64,000 bases of DNA from Persicaria tinctoria (Eukaryota; Streptophyta; Magnoliopsida; Caryophyllales; Polygonaceae), in the NCBI GenBank assembly GCA_037127255.1, contig JBANSL010000013.1, forward strand, positions 68,530,188 to 68,594,187, read 5' to 3'. The translations under genes and the position numbers were made by a program. Position 1 is the stretch's first letter. Each line of letters opens with the position of its first letter. Shown in pieces: positions 1 through 10,741 of the stretch. Under the pieces are notes generated by a model. The model worked only from the letters and a program-made list of their open reading frames with translations, made no database searches and was not told where the DNA came from.

Positions 1-1665
1 ATTCCTTTAAAGTCATACTTAGCCAAATCTTGATATCAAACATTTAAACCTTAGAACCAATCTCTCAAAATCATATTATAGAAATAATTCCGGCATTTGA
101 TTTCAAAACCTTTATAGAAATAAATTCTGTTGTTAAAATCACCAAAACAATTCTATTTTAATAACCCATTTTTTTATAAAACAATAATACCAAATTACTT
201 TAACATTTCTAAATCATATAACAATCTTTCCCAAATAATAATATTTAATATAAGACAACTTAAAATAGGTACAATAATTTCAGAATTATTATAAACGAAT
301 TATATAACACTTTTACATTTATATAGCAAATAGCAATAACAATAAACAATACCCAAAAGAGAAAGCCCATTCCAAATCTCATAACCCGGAAAGCCCAACA
401 CCCAATCTGAAAGGAATCTGATCTCTCATGAAAGAAGGATGGGACAGACCCATTTGCCTAGCGATGTAACCCGGAAACTGGAAGCGGATCTGGCCAAGAG
501 AGTCCCAACCCGAGACGCGTCTTCTTTCCCAGTTGAAGAACAGAGCTCGACGGAATGAAAACGACGGAAGAAAGAAGAAGAAAGAACAGATCCCGTCGGC
601 GGTCTTTCGGCCTGAGATTCACCCGCCCCGACCGAACATCGATTCCGACTAGAACCAACCCCAAAAGAACTGAAACAAGAGGAAAGAGGAAGAAGGGAAA
701 GAAAGCTCACCGAGGAGGGGTCAGATTCTTCGCCGGAAAATTCTGTCGGAGCTCCGTCTGGCTCCTCTGGTGGTGGGTTGTCACCGGAATCGGCCTAGCA
801 GGGAGGAAGATTACTTAAAGGCGGAACTTTACTCAGGTTTAGGGTGGAAAGGGGTAGGGAAGAACCTTACTGCTGGGTTTTGGAAAAACGCAGGGAAAAC
901 GGAGGCCCTGGTGCTCGGATTCTTGGCTTCGGAATAGAGGTGAGGAGGAAGCTTGAGCCCTCGGCTCCAATGGAAGGGGAGAGGGTAGGAGTTGGTGGTG
1001 CTGCAGATCCGAGCAGGGGAGGCGACAGAGGAGGAGAGATGTAGGTTTGTTTGATGGAGTTTTCAAAGAAAGGGGAAATTGATCTGAATAAGGAATGGGT
1101 GGAAGAAAGGAAGAAAAAGAAGAGGTGTTGGCGTGTTGATGCTCATTTTACAGGCAAGAGGACAAACTATAATTGTTTTGGTGTCTGTTCATCCGAGGAA
1201 GGGGATCAAAAGTGGTCCAAGTTCAACTAAAAAGAGGTGGTGAGGCTACTGTAGGGGTTCAGAAGGGGGGGGGGGGGAGTGCCAGCTGCTTTCGATTTGA
1301 AGTAAGGATGGAGGAGAAAAGAACTAAATGGTACCACACATCCCAACCCAAAATTTCCCAAAAGCGAATATCGGAATCCGCTCTCTCTCGACGTTATCCC
1401 GACTCGTTTAAAATCGAAATTCCGAATCCAAATAAATTAATAAACTTTTAATAAGTAAATTTTCCCAACCTCGGAACATAAAAGCGGAATAAAATCCATC
1501 CGAAAATCCAATTTAGAATTATGCCGGGATTTACTTCGAATGATTTTAAATAAAATAAATTGCTCGAGGACAGATATTTTCAAAACTTCCAGAATCTTAG
1601 AAAGCGAGATGATTATAAATTATTATTTTAATAGTTTAATATTATAAAATTTCCCGGTCTTTACA
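1..1665 (-). mobile_element. LTR fragment of a Ty3/gypsy-like element (5' end at 1665)
   Basis: Read on the minus strand, the block begins at 1665 with TGTAAAGACCGGGAAAT, the kind of start seen in long plant Ty3/gypsy LTRs of the Tekay/Del type. It continues through AT-rich and then GC-rich sequence to the window edge. Open frames at 426-1066 are short, overlap on both strands and match nothing I know. A G-run lies at about 1267-1277. At 1665/1666 the block abuts gag coding sequence of the neighbouring copia element, whose 5' LTR is missing, so this LTR either inserted into that copia element or was joined to it by deletion. The other end lies outside the window, so solo LTR versus full element cannot be decided. 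Confidence 0.4.
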
Positions 1666-1685
1666 AATCGTAGAGTTATGCGCAA

Positions 1686-3065
1686 GATGTAGGAGGTAAT
1701 GGCAACTCAGGAGGTCGTGGATCACCAGCTCGTCGAGGATCGCCATTTGCTGAGCAAGGAGTTCGTTTTGGTGATTTTCAGGTTCAGAATTTGGGGAACA
1801 TCCACTGCAATCCTCTTTTCCTCTCGAACAGTGACCATCCAGGTATGTAGCTTGTTGGAACTCCTTTTAATGGTTTGATTTTTCCTAGCTGGAGTCGTGG
1901 AGTGCGTATGGCACTCGGTGCGAAAGCTAAGCTAGGGTTCATAATCGGTAGTTGTGTCAAACCTGGTGAGGAGAGTGAGGATTATGAGAAATGGATTAGA
2001 GTCGATTATATGGTGTGGTGTTGGATTATTAATTCCATCACCAGTGAAATTGGAGAGAGCCTTATGTATGTTCAGTCTTCGAAGGAACTTTGGGACGAAA
2101 TTAAGGAACGATTTTCTAAAACCAATGATGCTCTTATATTCCAATTACACAGAGAATTATGCAATTTGAAACAGGAGAATTCAACTGTGTATGTGTACTA
2201 TGGTAAACTGAAAAAGATTTGGGATGAATTGAGAATGATTGATGGCATGCCTCACTGTGAATGTGGTGCTATGAATCAGTGCAGTTGTGGTATTCTAAAG
2301 AAAGTTGTTGAGCGATATTCTAAAGCTCAAGTCATGCAATTTCTTATGGGATTAAATGATGTGTATGAAAATTTCAGAACTTCAGTTTTGTCTAAGGAAC
2401 CTTTGCCTAGTCTGAACAAAGCCTTTCAAATGGCTACTCATGTGGAGAGGCAGAAAGGGATAACCACTGCTCCATCTATGGATGTTAATGCTCTTGCTGC
2501 TGCAAGGAACAATTTTAATATTCCTGGTAGTTCTAATTCCCAATCTAGAGGGAAATATGTGCAGTACAGGTCATCTAATCAGCCTAAGACAGGTGATCAA
2601 ATTAAGAGGGATTTTAAGAAGCCTAGGTATGACAGGCATTTTGATTTTTGTAATGAAGATGGTCACACTAGAGATTATTGTTTCAAGTTGAATGGATACC
2701 CTGAGTGGTATCAAGGTCCCAAGGCTAAGGGAGGCACCAAACTTGCCGCTCAAGTTGACGGAGCACAATCTGATTGCCCTTTGGATCAAGATGGGAATGC
2801 GTCAAAGCCTGATCCAACCATGGTGAATGCAATCTTTCAAGAAATTGTGAAGATGATGAAAGGGAAGGCTCCTGCAAAAGGTTATGGACATGAGATGGCC
2901 AGTTCAGCCATGGTTCATTTTGCAGCTACTCTTTGTACTTCCTTCTTAATTGGTGTTGATAAATCTGATTCTCTTACTTGGATTATTGACTCGGGAGCCA
3001 CATACCATATTGCCTTTGATCAGTCTATTTTTGTTGATTTGCATCCTTTGGATAAAGACATATAG
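1686..3065 (+). pseudogene. copia-1 gag and start of protease
   Basis: The frame encodes a copia-type gag. First comes the N-terminal region ending in a SWSRGVRMALGAK stretch (about 1893-1930), then the gag body with WDEIKERFSK (about 2090-2125). A zinc knuckle follows at about 2640-2710 in the form FDFCNEDGHTRDYCFKLNGYP. Related elements have Cys where the first Phe stands, so one zinc ligand seems lost. Protease begins with the active-site triplet DSGA at about 2988. There is no ATG start; the reading begins in truncated sequence. A stop at about 1840 (ATG TAG CTT) and a TAG at 3063-3065 interrupt the frame. Confidence 0.85.
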
Positions 3066-4113
3066 TTGGGTTTGCCTGATGGAACTGCTAAGATAGTCAA
3101 ATTTGTTGGTTCGGTGTTGATAGCTGCCAATTTGAAACTTCAGAATGTGCTATTTGTTCCAGAGTTTAGGCACAACTTATTATCAGTTTCTAAGATTCTA
3201 TGTGACAGTGGTTTGAGATTCAGTTTTGATGATGTTCAATGCTTATTATAGGACCTTACAACTAAGGTCGTGCTTGCTAAGGGTCATGAGCAAGGTGGAT
3301 TGTACAAGCTCAAGGCCAGCATCTCGATCTTTAGTTCATGAGTTACATGCCAAACTTGGGCATTTATCTGTCTTTAAGATGAAACATATGTTGCTTTGTA
3401 AGGATTTGAATTTGAATGGTTTTGTATGTGATGCTTGTGATATGACTAAAGCTCACAAACTACCCTTTTCTAGAAGTGAATCTATTGCTCAGTCTCCTTT
3501 CCAATTGGTCCATATGGACCTTTGGGGACCCTATAAGGTTCCTTCTCTTTGTGGTGCCAAATACTTCCTTATTGTTTTGGATGATTATAGTCGTGCTACT
3601 TGGGTATTCTTGATTTAAGACAAGTTACAAGTGTTTAAATTGATTCAGTCCTTCATTTCTATGGTTGAGAATCAGTTTGGATTGCAAATCGAAGTCATTA
3701 GGTCTGATAATGGTACTGAGTTTACCCAAGCTAAGTGTACATAGTTATTTGTTATGAAGGGTATTTTGCATCAGAGATCAACCCCTGGGGTGCCTGAGCA
3801 GAATGCTAGAGTTGAAAGAAAGGATAGGTACCTTGTTGAAACTGCCAGGGCTATTAAATTTCAATCTGGTCTTCCTATACAGTTTTGGGGAGAGTGTGTT
3901 CTTAGTGCTACCTTTCTCATTAACAAAATGCCATCTGCCATCCTAAATTGGAAATCTCCTTATGAATTGTTGTACAAACATCCTCCCTCTTATGATGACC
4001 TGCACATTATTGGTTGTTTGTGCTATGCTTTATTGGACAAGTCTCATAAAGACAAGTTAGATACTACTGCTAAGAGATGTGTTTTCTTGGGCTACCCACC
4101 TGGCAAAAGACAT
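3066..4113 (+). pseudogene. copia-1 protease end, GAG-pre-integrase and integrase
   Basis: The frame continues with the protease end, whose NVLFVPEFRHNLLSVSK stretch is typical of copia. The GAG-pre-integrase follows (LHAKLGHLSVFKMKHM), then integrase. The three acidic catalytic positions are visible: Asp in MDLWGP (about 3514), Asp in SDNGTEF (about 3706) and Glu in EQNARVERKDR (about 3811). In-frame stops lie at 3249-3251, 3616-3618 and 3742-3744. The family normally has Gln at or near several of these points. The frame shifts by +1 at about 4105-4113, where the integrase tail continues in the frame used by the reverse transcriptase. Confidence 0.85.
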
Positions 4114-6200
4114 TCAAGCTGTTTGATTTGGGTCAGAAGAAAGTTTTTATTGCTAGACATGTGGTTTTTAGAGATAATGTGTTTCCCTACAAGTAGTCAC
4201 AACCTTCTCAGACACTCTCTCCTTCACTTCCTTTGGTCAGTCTTGCTACAGATGAGTTTGTGCTATTTCCTTCTGATCAGTTGTCTAATTCTAGCCCTGC
4301 AACAGATATTGTTGGTGAAAATGTCTCCAACAGGTCCTTTTCTAATCATCGGGAAATTGATAGCTCTATGTCTCTCATACCCGATGTTGTTGATTCCATG
4401 TCCTCAGATAGAGATACTATTATATCTCCCTTTGAGGAGCCTGCTGCTATTCAAAGTCCTACAACTCCTTTGGGAAAAAGAGTCATTCATAGGCCATCTA
4501 AGCTGCAAGACTTTGTCATTGGCAGCTTACCTTCTAGAGCTCCTTCTGATTCCTTGAGCTCCTCTTTCTCTTTGAGTCAGGTCTCCTTGGTGATGACTCA
4601 GCAAGATTTGGCTCACCTGTCTCCCTCTTACACACATTCTCTATTCAATGTGTTCAGTACATTTGATCCACACAGCTATGAGCAAGCTAAAGGCCATCCT
4701 GAATGGGAGTTGGCCATGAAGCTGGAGTTTGATGCTCTTACCAGAAACAAAACCTGTCATATTACAGACTTACCACCTAATAAAAAAGCAATTGGCTCTC
4801 ATTGGGTGTTTAAAGTAAAGTACAAGCCTGATGGTACCATTGAAAGACACAAGGCAAGGTTAGTTGCCAAAGGCTACAACCAAGTTAAGGATAAAGATTA
4901 CAAACATACCTTCTCTCCAGTGGCAAAGCTAGCTACTGTTCGTCTGTTACTTGCTCTTGCTGCTATTAAAGGTTGGAATCTCCATCAACTAGATGTCAAT
5001 AATGCATTTTTGCATGGATATCTAGATGAGGAAGTTTATATGACCCCACCTCCTGGTCTTGATATTCCGGTGGGGAAGGTGTGTCACCTAACTAGATCCC
5101 TCTATGGCCTAAAATAAGCTAGCAGACAATGGAATGTAGAGCTGACTAAATTCCTTCTAAGTCTTGGTTTCACACAATCCAAGCATGATTACTCCCTCTT
5201 CACCAGATTTTCTAATGGTTGCATCACAATGGCTCTAGTTTATGTGGATGATATGCTTCTCATGGGTGATTCTTCCTCTGATATTGCATCCACTAAAACT
5301 GCTCTACATTCAGCTTTCACTATAAAAGATTTGGGGCTTGCTAGATATTTTTTGGGCATGGAAATTGCTAGATCCTCTACTAGCATTATTTTGAATCAAA
5401 GAAAGTATATCCTTGACATCTTAAAGGATGCAAGCATGCTCAACTGTAAGCCTTCTTTATTCCCTATGCAACACAGTGTTAGATTGTCTACTGTCATTGG
5501 GGATCCATTTGAGCATCCAGAGAAGTATAGGAGGTTAGTTGGACGTCTCCTATACCTTACATTAACTAGGCCATATATCTCCTACACTGTGCAACAGTTA
5601 AGTCAGTTCCTTCAGCAACCTCTGGTGCCACATTGGAATGCTATTGTGTATCTGCTCAGGTATCTTAGAAGGAGCTTCAATCTCTCCCTTTCTTATTCCT
5701 CCAAGGCATTGCCATCTATTCAAGCTTATAGTGATGCAGATTGGGCAAGCTGTGCTTTCTCTGCTCGATCCCTTTCTAGATATTGTGTATTCCTTGGCAA
5801 TTCCCTTGTTTCATGGAAGACCAAAAAGCATAAAGTAGTTTCCAAATCGTCGACAGAGAGTGAATATAGAAGTATGTCAGCAGCTGCAAGTGAGTTGGTT
5901 TGGATCACTGGAGTGATGTCTGATTTGCATATCCATGTACCTTTGCCCATAGCTTTGCATTGTGATAACAAAGTAGCTCAACACCTTGCTGCCAACCCTG
6001 TTTTTCATGAACGAACTAAACACATTCGTGTTGATTGTCATTTCATTCGTGACATGATAGAGAAAGGCTTCATCTACACCAAGCATGTGTCATCATCCCT
6101 TCAAATTGCTAATATCCTGACAAAGGCTCTAGGTGCTGCTCAACATCAATTTCTTTGTGTCAAGCTTGGCCTCATGGTGCCCAATGTATGCCCAGCTTGA
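4113..6200 (+). pseudogene. copia-1 reverse transcriptase and RNase H
   Basis: Copia reverse transcriptase begins near 4700 (EWELAMKLEFDAL), with KARLVAKGYNQ (about 4852) and QLDVNNAFLHG (about 4990). The catalytic YVDDM lies at 5241-5255. RNase H follows with SDADWAS (about 5730), STESEYRSM and the usual HIRVDCHFIRD block. The frame ends at a stop at 6198-6200. A TAA at 5115-5117 interrupts YGLK-ASRQW, where relatives have Gln, so it probably arose by a C to T change. A TAG at about 4194 lies in the linker. Without these lesions this would be the polymerase and RNase H of an autonomous element. Confidence 0.88.
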
Positions 6201-6438
6201 AGGGGGTGTATAGAGTATATGAGGGACATGAGGGTATTTTGGTAATTGGACCTATGGTAGTTGGTTAGATGGTTGTTAGAAGCTGGTGTTAACAGCTTAT
6301 AAAAGCTTCATCCCTCTTCATTGTCCATAGTTCTTCATGTAACAGAATCAATTTGGTCTCTTTCTCTCTCAATGAATTCAACTACAATTTGTTCATCTTT
6401 GTCATTCGATCTCAATTTCTCATTGTTCATTATCTTCA
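6201..6438 (+). repeat. Polypurine tract and 3' LTR of copia-1
   Basis: A short purine tract (AGGGGG, 6201-6206) directly follows the pol stop. The LTR starts TGTATAGAGT at 6207. A TATA-like TATAAAAG lies near 6299. The 3' end is placed near 6438 because sequence beyond about 6445 matches the 3' flank of GRP2 (21150-21230). The 5' LTR is not in the window, so the exact end cannot be proven. Confidence 0.65.
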
Positions 6439-6612
6439 AAATATATGATTCTTCACCACATGTAAATGGATACAAACACCATCACATCGAAAGTAGTCAA
6501 ATGCCACAACACATTGAAATTTGCTTATCACAAAATACATTCTCCGTAATTAAGTTCGTAATAATTAAGCACGCGGCACGTTTGTCCGCCTTTAATGTAT
6601 TTGCTCGATCGA

Positions 6613-7083
6613 TCAAGGCGAACTGACACCAGTGCCACTGCCACTGCCACCGCCACCACCACCGCCTCCACCTCCACCTCCACCTCCTTCACCTCCGGTT
6701 CTTGATGCTCCACTGCCTCCTCCTCCACCACCTCCTCCACCCCCACCTCCGCCTCCGCCTCCGCCTCCGCCTCCACCACCACCACCACCACCACCGCCTC
6801 CGCCGCCTCCACCACCACCACCACCTCCGCCGCCCCCTCCACCTCCACCACCACCCCCACCACCTCCTCCCACTCCTTCTCCCCCACCTCTTCCTCGATG
6901 GCCAAGACCTAATCCCCTACCGACGCCAAGGCCTAGACCCTGTAACTTAGCATGGCGGAAAAGGCGGTGATCCGAGTCGGACTCAACAGATAGCATCCTT
7001 GCACTAGTGGGGGTGGTGGTGGTGGCGCAAAAAAGGGCGCACAGGAGAATAAAAACAAGCAAACTTGTTTTCATATTCTCCAT
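6613..7083 (-). CDS. Glycine-rich secreted protein, paralogue 1 (GRP1)
   Basis: It encodes 156 residues. An N-terminal signal peptide (basic start MENMKTS, hydrophobic LLVFILLCALFC) is followed by a Thr-rich stretch and ARML. A conserved HRLFRHAKL motif and a Gly/Leu/Val segment come next. A nearly pure glycine tract then runs about 90 residues and ends GVSSP. This layout fits class I glycine-rich proteins exported to the plant cell wall; a specific function is not known. The ATG at 7083 was chosen over an upstream in-frame ATG because paralogue GRP3 begins at the same place. A TATA box lies about 100 bp upstream. Promoter and coding start match GRP3 and GRP2. The plus-strand polyproline frame over it is a shadow. 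Confidence 0.8.
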   Translation of the reverse strand: MENMKTSLLVFILLCALFCATTTTPTSARMLSVESDSDHRLFRHAKLQGLGLGVGRGLGLGHRGRGGGEGVGGGGGGGGGGGGGGGGGGGGGGGGGGGGGGGGGGGGGGGGGGGGGGGGGGGGSGASRTGGEGGGGGGGGGGGGGGSGSGTGVSSP

Positions 7084-7183
7084 AACTCTTATTCCTATTA
7101 AAATTAGTAAATGTTGTTTTAGTGACTTAACTTTTAACTTGTTTGTGGTTTGTGTGAATGAAGTGGTTGGTCGACCAAGATCC

Positions 7184-7192
7184 ATATATATA
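7184..7192 (-). promoter_or_regulatory. TATA box of GRP1
   Basis: TATATATA on the minus strand, about 100 bp before the ATG. The following leader (TTGGTCGACC, ACTTCATTCAC, ACCACAAAC) is almost the same in GRP3 at 53769-53810, which supports this as a conserved core promoter and 5' leader. Confidence 0.6.
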
Positions 7193-7527
7193 GAGAGAGG
7201 ATGTTTCCCTCTTTTCCTAGCGCGCGAATGAAAATCAACGTTTACTTATGCCTACTTGATTTGTCTCCTTTTTCAAATTAATTAATGTTTCTTTCTAATG
7301 TCGACTACACTAATTAATTAATTTTAATACTCCAATGTTTAATCAGTGGGAGTGGCGGCGGCAAAAACTAATACATGTCGATCATAGTAAGATTGTACAA
7401 CGGTTCCAAATTATCCTTTCTCAAAATTCGTCTCCCTTTTCAAACAACTAAGTAATCTTTTCAAAGAAAAAATACAAAAAAATAAAATTAAACTAAAAAA
7501 AATGAATAGGTTATATAGGAATGATGC

Positions 7528-7766
7528 TCCATCCGTTAATTAAAAATTGACGTTTTACTATTAACGTACACTTTTTTAGGTGTTAAAAACTATATAAAAT
7601 ATTAACTTTTTAATATATTTTTTTAAATAATTTCATACTTATTACAATTAAGTATGAATTTATAAAAACAAATATAAAAAAATGTCAATATTTTATATAG
7701 TTTTTATCATTCAAAAAAAACATACATGAATAGTAAATGACAAGTTTTAATTAACAGATAAAGTAT
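7528..7766. mobile_element. Stowaway-like MITE
   Basis: The two ends are inverted copies: GCTCCATCCGTTAATTAAAA on the left, and on the right the complement of a close variant ending TTAACAGATAAAGT. The complementarity continues through ACTATATAAAATATT. The outer bases resemble the CTCC(A/C)TCCG ends of Stowaway (Tc1/Mariner) MITEs, whose target duplication is TA. There is no coding capacity. Confidence 0.55.
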
Positions 7767-7862
7767 AAGAGAACAGGGGGAGATCGAAGGTGATAGAATA
7801 CATATTGTAACAACCCGCAAGGTATTTTGGTCATTTCATGTAAATAGGCTAGGATATAAATA

Positions 7863-7960
7863 AACCATTCCGGAATGGCTCACCGAAAAGAACTTGTGGG
7901 TAGTACCTATAGGTCCCCGGTTCGAACCCCGAAATGACCGCTCTTTATTTACCTATTCAA
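7863..7960 (+). mobile_element. tRNA-derived SINE-like insertion with 16-bp target duplication
   Basis: About 98 bp are bounded by identical 16-bp direct repeats (GGCTAGGATATAAATA at 7847-7862 and 7961-7976). Inside is a Pol III box A-like TGGCTCACCGAAAAG (7876-7890) and a perfect box B GGTTCGAACCC (7919-7929), spaced as in tRNA-derived SINEs. The rest does not fold as a tRNA, so this is a SINE rather than a tRNA gene. Confidence 0.6.
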
Positions 7961-8510
7961 GGCTAGGATATAAATACTGATTGTGTAGCTTTGTTTTTTT
8001 TTTTTATTAGGTAAAAATTCGATGGTCAGACAGGCCTGACTCATCGAGAGGCCGACCGAAGTCGGCAGATGGCGAACCGTCTAACAAACCTAAAACCAGA
8101 AATACAAATAACAAGCGTAATGAACCAATCAGAAATAAACACTACAACAAACGTTCCAAGAAGATCAAACACCCGAAAAGCTGAGGAAGCCACCGAAGAA
8201 CGCAGCCAAGCACCACCAAACAGTAGCACCGGGGGCCAGTAGTACATCAGGACACTAACTCATGTGGGTAGTGCAGACGAACTCCAAGAAACTCTATCCC
8301 GGATACGAAGTCGCCCTGAGCGCACCACCACGACCCCAGCCAGACCCGACTACAAACTCCACGCCCCCCAACCAAGTAGAAGATCTCCTAGAAACATCGG
8401 AAGCAGAGCCGCAAACTGTTCGAGCAAAACGCCAACAAGCTTTCACCTACAAATAATAACGACAAGCCCTTGCGGGATTTTCTCAAACCCTTTAGGGTGG
8501 TTTGGTCTAA

Positions 8511-9570
8511 CACTAGTACAAAAGGGGAGACCGGAGCATGCTTTTTTTATACATGGGAGCACACTTCTCGTATTGTGCTTATAGTGGATGAGCTCCCAAA
8601 CAAGCACGCTTATTATTTAACTGTGATCTCATATTTTAAGCACGGTTTTGTGTTGAAGTGTTCTTAAAATTGTCATACGGCCAATATCCGTTCTACTCGA
8701 ATTTTAAGAACGCTTCAATTGAAGCGTGCTAAAAAAAAAAGTTTTAGCACACTTTTTTTCAAACCATGCTTAATAATAAGCACACTTTAAATAAAAAGTG
8801 TGTTATCTCAAACGGATATCCATCTCAACACTGGTCCAATGCAATACCTTACCTCTCAAACCAAGAATCGAACCTAAGACCTCTTGCACCCCCTCATACT
8901 GAATTCATCCGCTTCACACGCCTGCCACCTGAGCTACGAAATTTTGTTGTAACTTTGTGCATTTATTTAATCTAATTACTAAAAAAAACTCTAAATATAA
9001 AAAAGAATATTTTTTTCGAAAACGTTTTATAAAAATAAATGAGTATTGTGTTCGTTTTCAAAAAAAATATTCTTAGCTCCCTCTAGTTAAATTTGGTTTT
9101 AGGAAGACACTTTTCTTATAAAACTGTGTTCGTTTTAATTTTTTTAAGCACGCTTTACATGAAAACCAAGCTAATTATTCCCGTAGAAATAAATGAGAAC
9201 GGTTCTATAGAAAAGCATGTTGATTTTATTTAAAGTTGGTTTTGGGAACACACTTGTAAAATGAAACCGTGTTCGTTTCCGTTTATTTTTAAGCACGCTT
9301 CACACGAAAATTGGGCTTAATAGTTTTAAGAAATAAATGAGAACGACTTTATAAAAAAAATGTGTTTGTTTTGCTTAAATTTGGTTTTGGGAACACACTT
9401 TGAGAATTAAACCGTGTTCGTTGTAATTTTTTTAAGCACGCCTTACACGAAAACCGGGTTAAATAATTTTTTTTCCAAATAAACGAGAACGGTTTTATAG
9501 CAAAGCGTGTTTATTTTCTTCAAATCTGGTTTTGGGAACACACTTTGAAAATTAAACCGTTTTCGGGATT
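8511..9570 (+). mobile_element. CACTA-like DNA transposon fragment with subterminal repeats
   Basis: The piece begins CACTAGTACAAAAGGGGA, a typical plant CACTA (CMC) end. From 8540 to 9570 short motifs such as AAGCACGCTT, GGGAACACACTT and ACCGTGTTCGTT recur on both strands roughly every 100-150 bp, as in CACTA subterminal regions. The matching inverted right end (CCCCTTTTGTACTAGTG) was not found, so the right border is uncertain. No transposase frame is present. Confidence 0.45.
8865..8936 (-). repeat. tRNA-like (SINE-like) segment inside the CACTA fragment
   Basis: On the minus strand TAGCTCAGGTGG (8925-8936) looks like box A and GGTTCGATTC (8865-8874) like box B. The spacing is near that of a tRNA gene, but acceptor and anticodon stems do not pair. 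It is better read as a tRNA-derived repeat than as a tRNA gene. Confidence 0.35.
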
Positions 9571-9634
9571 TGGTCAAATTCTACTTTTTTATAAAAATAA
9601 AAAAGCAGATTTTTTTTTTAATTAAAACAACGGC

Positions 9635-9673
9635 CTTGGCGTGCAAGGCAAAACTATATCCTTGCACGCCAAG
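9635..9673. repeat. Perfect 14-bp inverted repeat (hairpin)
   Basis: CTTGGCGTGCAAGG (9635-9648) and its exact complement CCTTGCACGCCAAG (9660-9673) are separated by 11 bases. The hairpin lies in the retroinsert close to the presumed right border of the CACTA-like piece. Confidence 0.6.
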
Positions 9674-10564
9674 CAGTATACGGACGATGTGATGCTCAAC
9701 CATGAGTTGCGGGGCAAGGAGGAGGCCGGAGCATGGACGACGACGACCAAAAAAGATGCCGGGCATGAGCGAGCACACCCCGAGACGATACGGATGGATC
9801 TGGGGTACGAGCCAAGTCGCGAAAACACTGTAAACCCCCAAATCGGGCAGCAATGTCGACGGCCAACAAGACCCCAAATCGAGGGGTAGACGTGGGGGAG
9901 GCGGAGATGGGGCGCCAGCAGAGCAAGGTTCATCGGCGGAGGGAGCACAACAAGCAAGTCTAGATTGAAACAAAGGACTGAGGATTGGCCACGGAGAAGA
10001 AACCAGAGGGCAATCGAAAGAATCGAGACCCAAACTACACAGAATGGAGGTGAGGCGGCGGAAGCCTAAGGTCAACGGCGGAAGAGGCCGGCAGGGCCAT
10101 CCGACCGAAAAAACCGACGACAAACAATCATAGAACACAAAGAGATGGTGAGGCAAAGGAGATTAGATAAGAAACGATGGTCAGAGAAGATGATTCACAA
10201 AATCCCGGATTGAATTGAAAGAAATTGAACAAACGATATTCCCCAAAATTGGAGATTTCTCAAGAACGAGAGTTTCTCTCTCCTATGAGGGAGAAACTCT
10301 ATTTTTTTTATTGTGTAGCTTTGTTGATTAGTTCAATCAATAAAGAAAATCAGTAACACATTTTGTTAGGATAATTCATATTTAATGGGGGATGGATTTC
10401 TAAATTGAATGGATTTGAAATATTCAATATCAATCATTTAATTTAATCTTTTACATCATATAGAGTAAAATTTCATCAAACTTCAATAAAAAAAAACTTA
10501 CCTATTTTAGCCTTCAAACTTTAATAAAAAAAACTTAATATAAAAATACATAATATAATTATAA

Positions 10565-10598
10565 AAAAACCGTACAACGGGCGGGTAACATATACTAG
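10565..10598 (+). mobile_element. Possible Helitron 3' terminus
   Basis: A small hairpin (CCGTACAACGG) and GCGGG are followed after a short AT spacer by CTAG at 10595-10598 and then T. Helitron 3' ends have a GC-rich hairpin followed by CTRR and insert between A and T. No Rep/helicase gene and no 5' TC end could be assigned. Confidence 0.3.
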
Positions 10599-10741
10599 TG
10601 ATATAAAAATTGAAGACCGAAGAGCCAGGTAGAACACTCCCAAATTTGGTGGAATTTAGGCCTTGTGACATGTGTGTGTGAATTATGTAGGTCGGTGGCA
10701 TAACCGACTCTAGCTAGTATAAATAGGCGTGAGTAGGTAGT

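Larger units (their letters stand above)
1670..6438 (+). mobile_element. Decayed Ty1/copia retrotransposon (copia-1), lacking its 5' LTR
   Basis: Gag, protease, integrase, reverse transcriptase and RNase H follow in copia order on the plus strand. A purine tract and a short 3' LTR follow. The start is cut off inside the N-terminal gag region, next to the gypsy-like LTR at 1-1665. Several in-frame stops and at least one frameshift (about 4105-4113) make it non-functional. Its 3' LTR lies in the 3' flank of the glycine-rich gene GRP1: the bases after about 6440 match the 3' flank of paralogue GRP2. Confidence 0.9.
7996..10309 (-). mobile_element. Minus-strand retroinsert with poly(A) tail and 16-bp target duplication
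   Basis: The direct repeat ATTGTGTAGCTTTGTT stands at 7980-7995 and 10310-10325. Next to the left copy is a T-run (7992-8005), which read on the minus strand is a poly(A) tail after TACCTAATAA. The minus-strand 5' end is GC-rich and starts with a fold-back of AGAGTTTCTCCC and its complement. This is the signature of target-primed retrotransposition. I recognise no reverse transcriptase in it. The long minus frame at 9581-10156 is Pro/Leu/Ser-rich and matches nothing known. It may be the 5' part of a LINE or a non-autonomous relative. A CACTA-like piece interrupts it. Confidence 0.55.

Noticed and set aside
6632..6970. Polyproline ORF on the plus strand
   Set aside because: It is the complement of the GRP1 glycine tract; the minus-strand frame has the signal peptide, TATA box and paralogues. 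The same holds for the minus-strand polyproline frames over GRP2 and GRP3.
7863..7960. tRNA gene
   Set aside because: Box A and B are present but the cloverleaf stems do not form, and target duplications flank the block.
8865..8936. tRNA gene on the minus strand
   Set aside because: No acceptor-stem pairing or usable anticodon loop; it sits in a CACTA-like repeat region.
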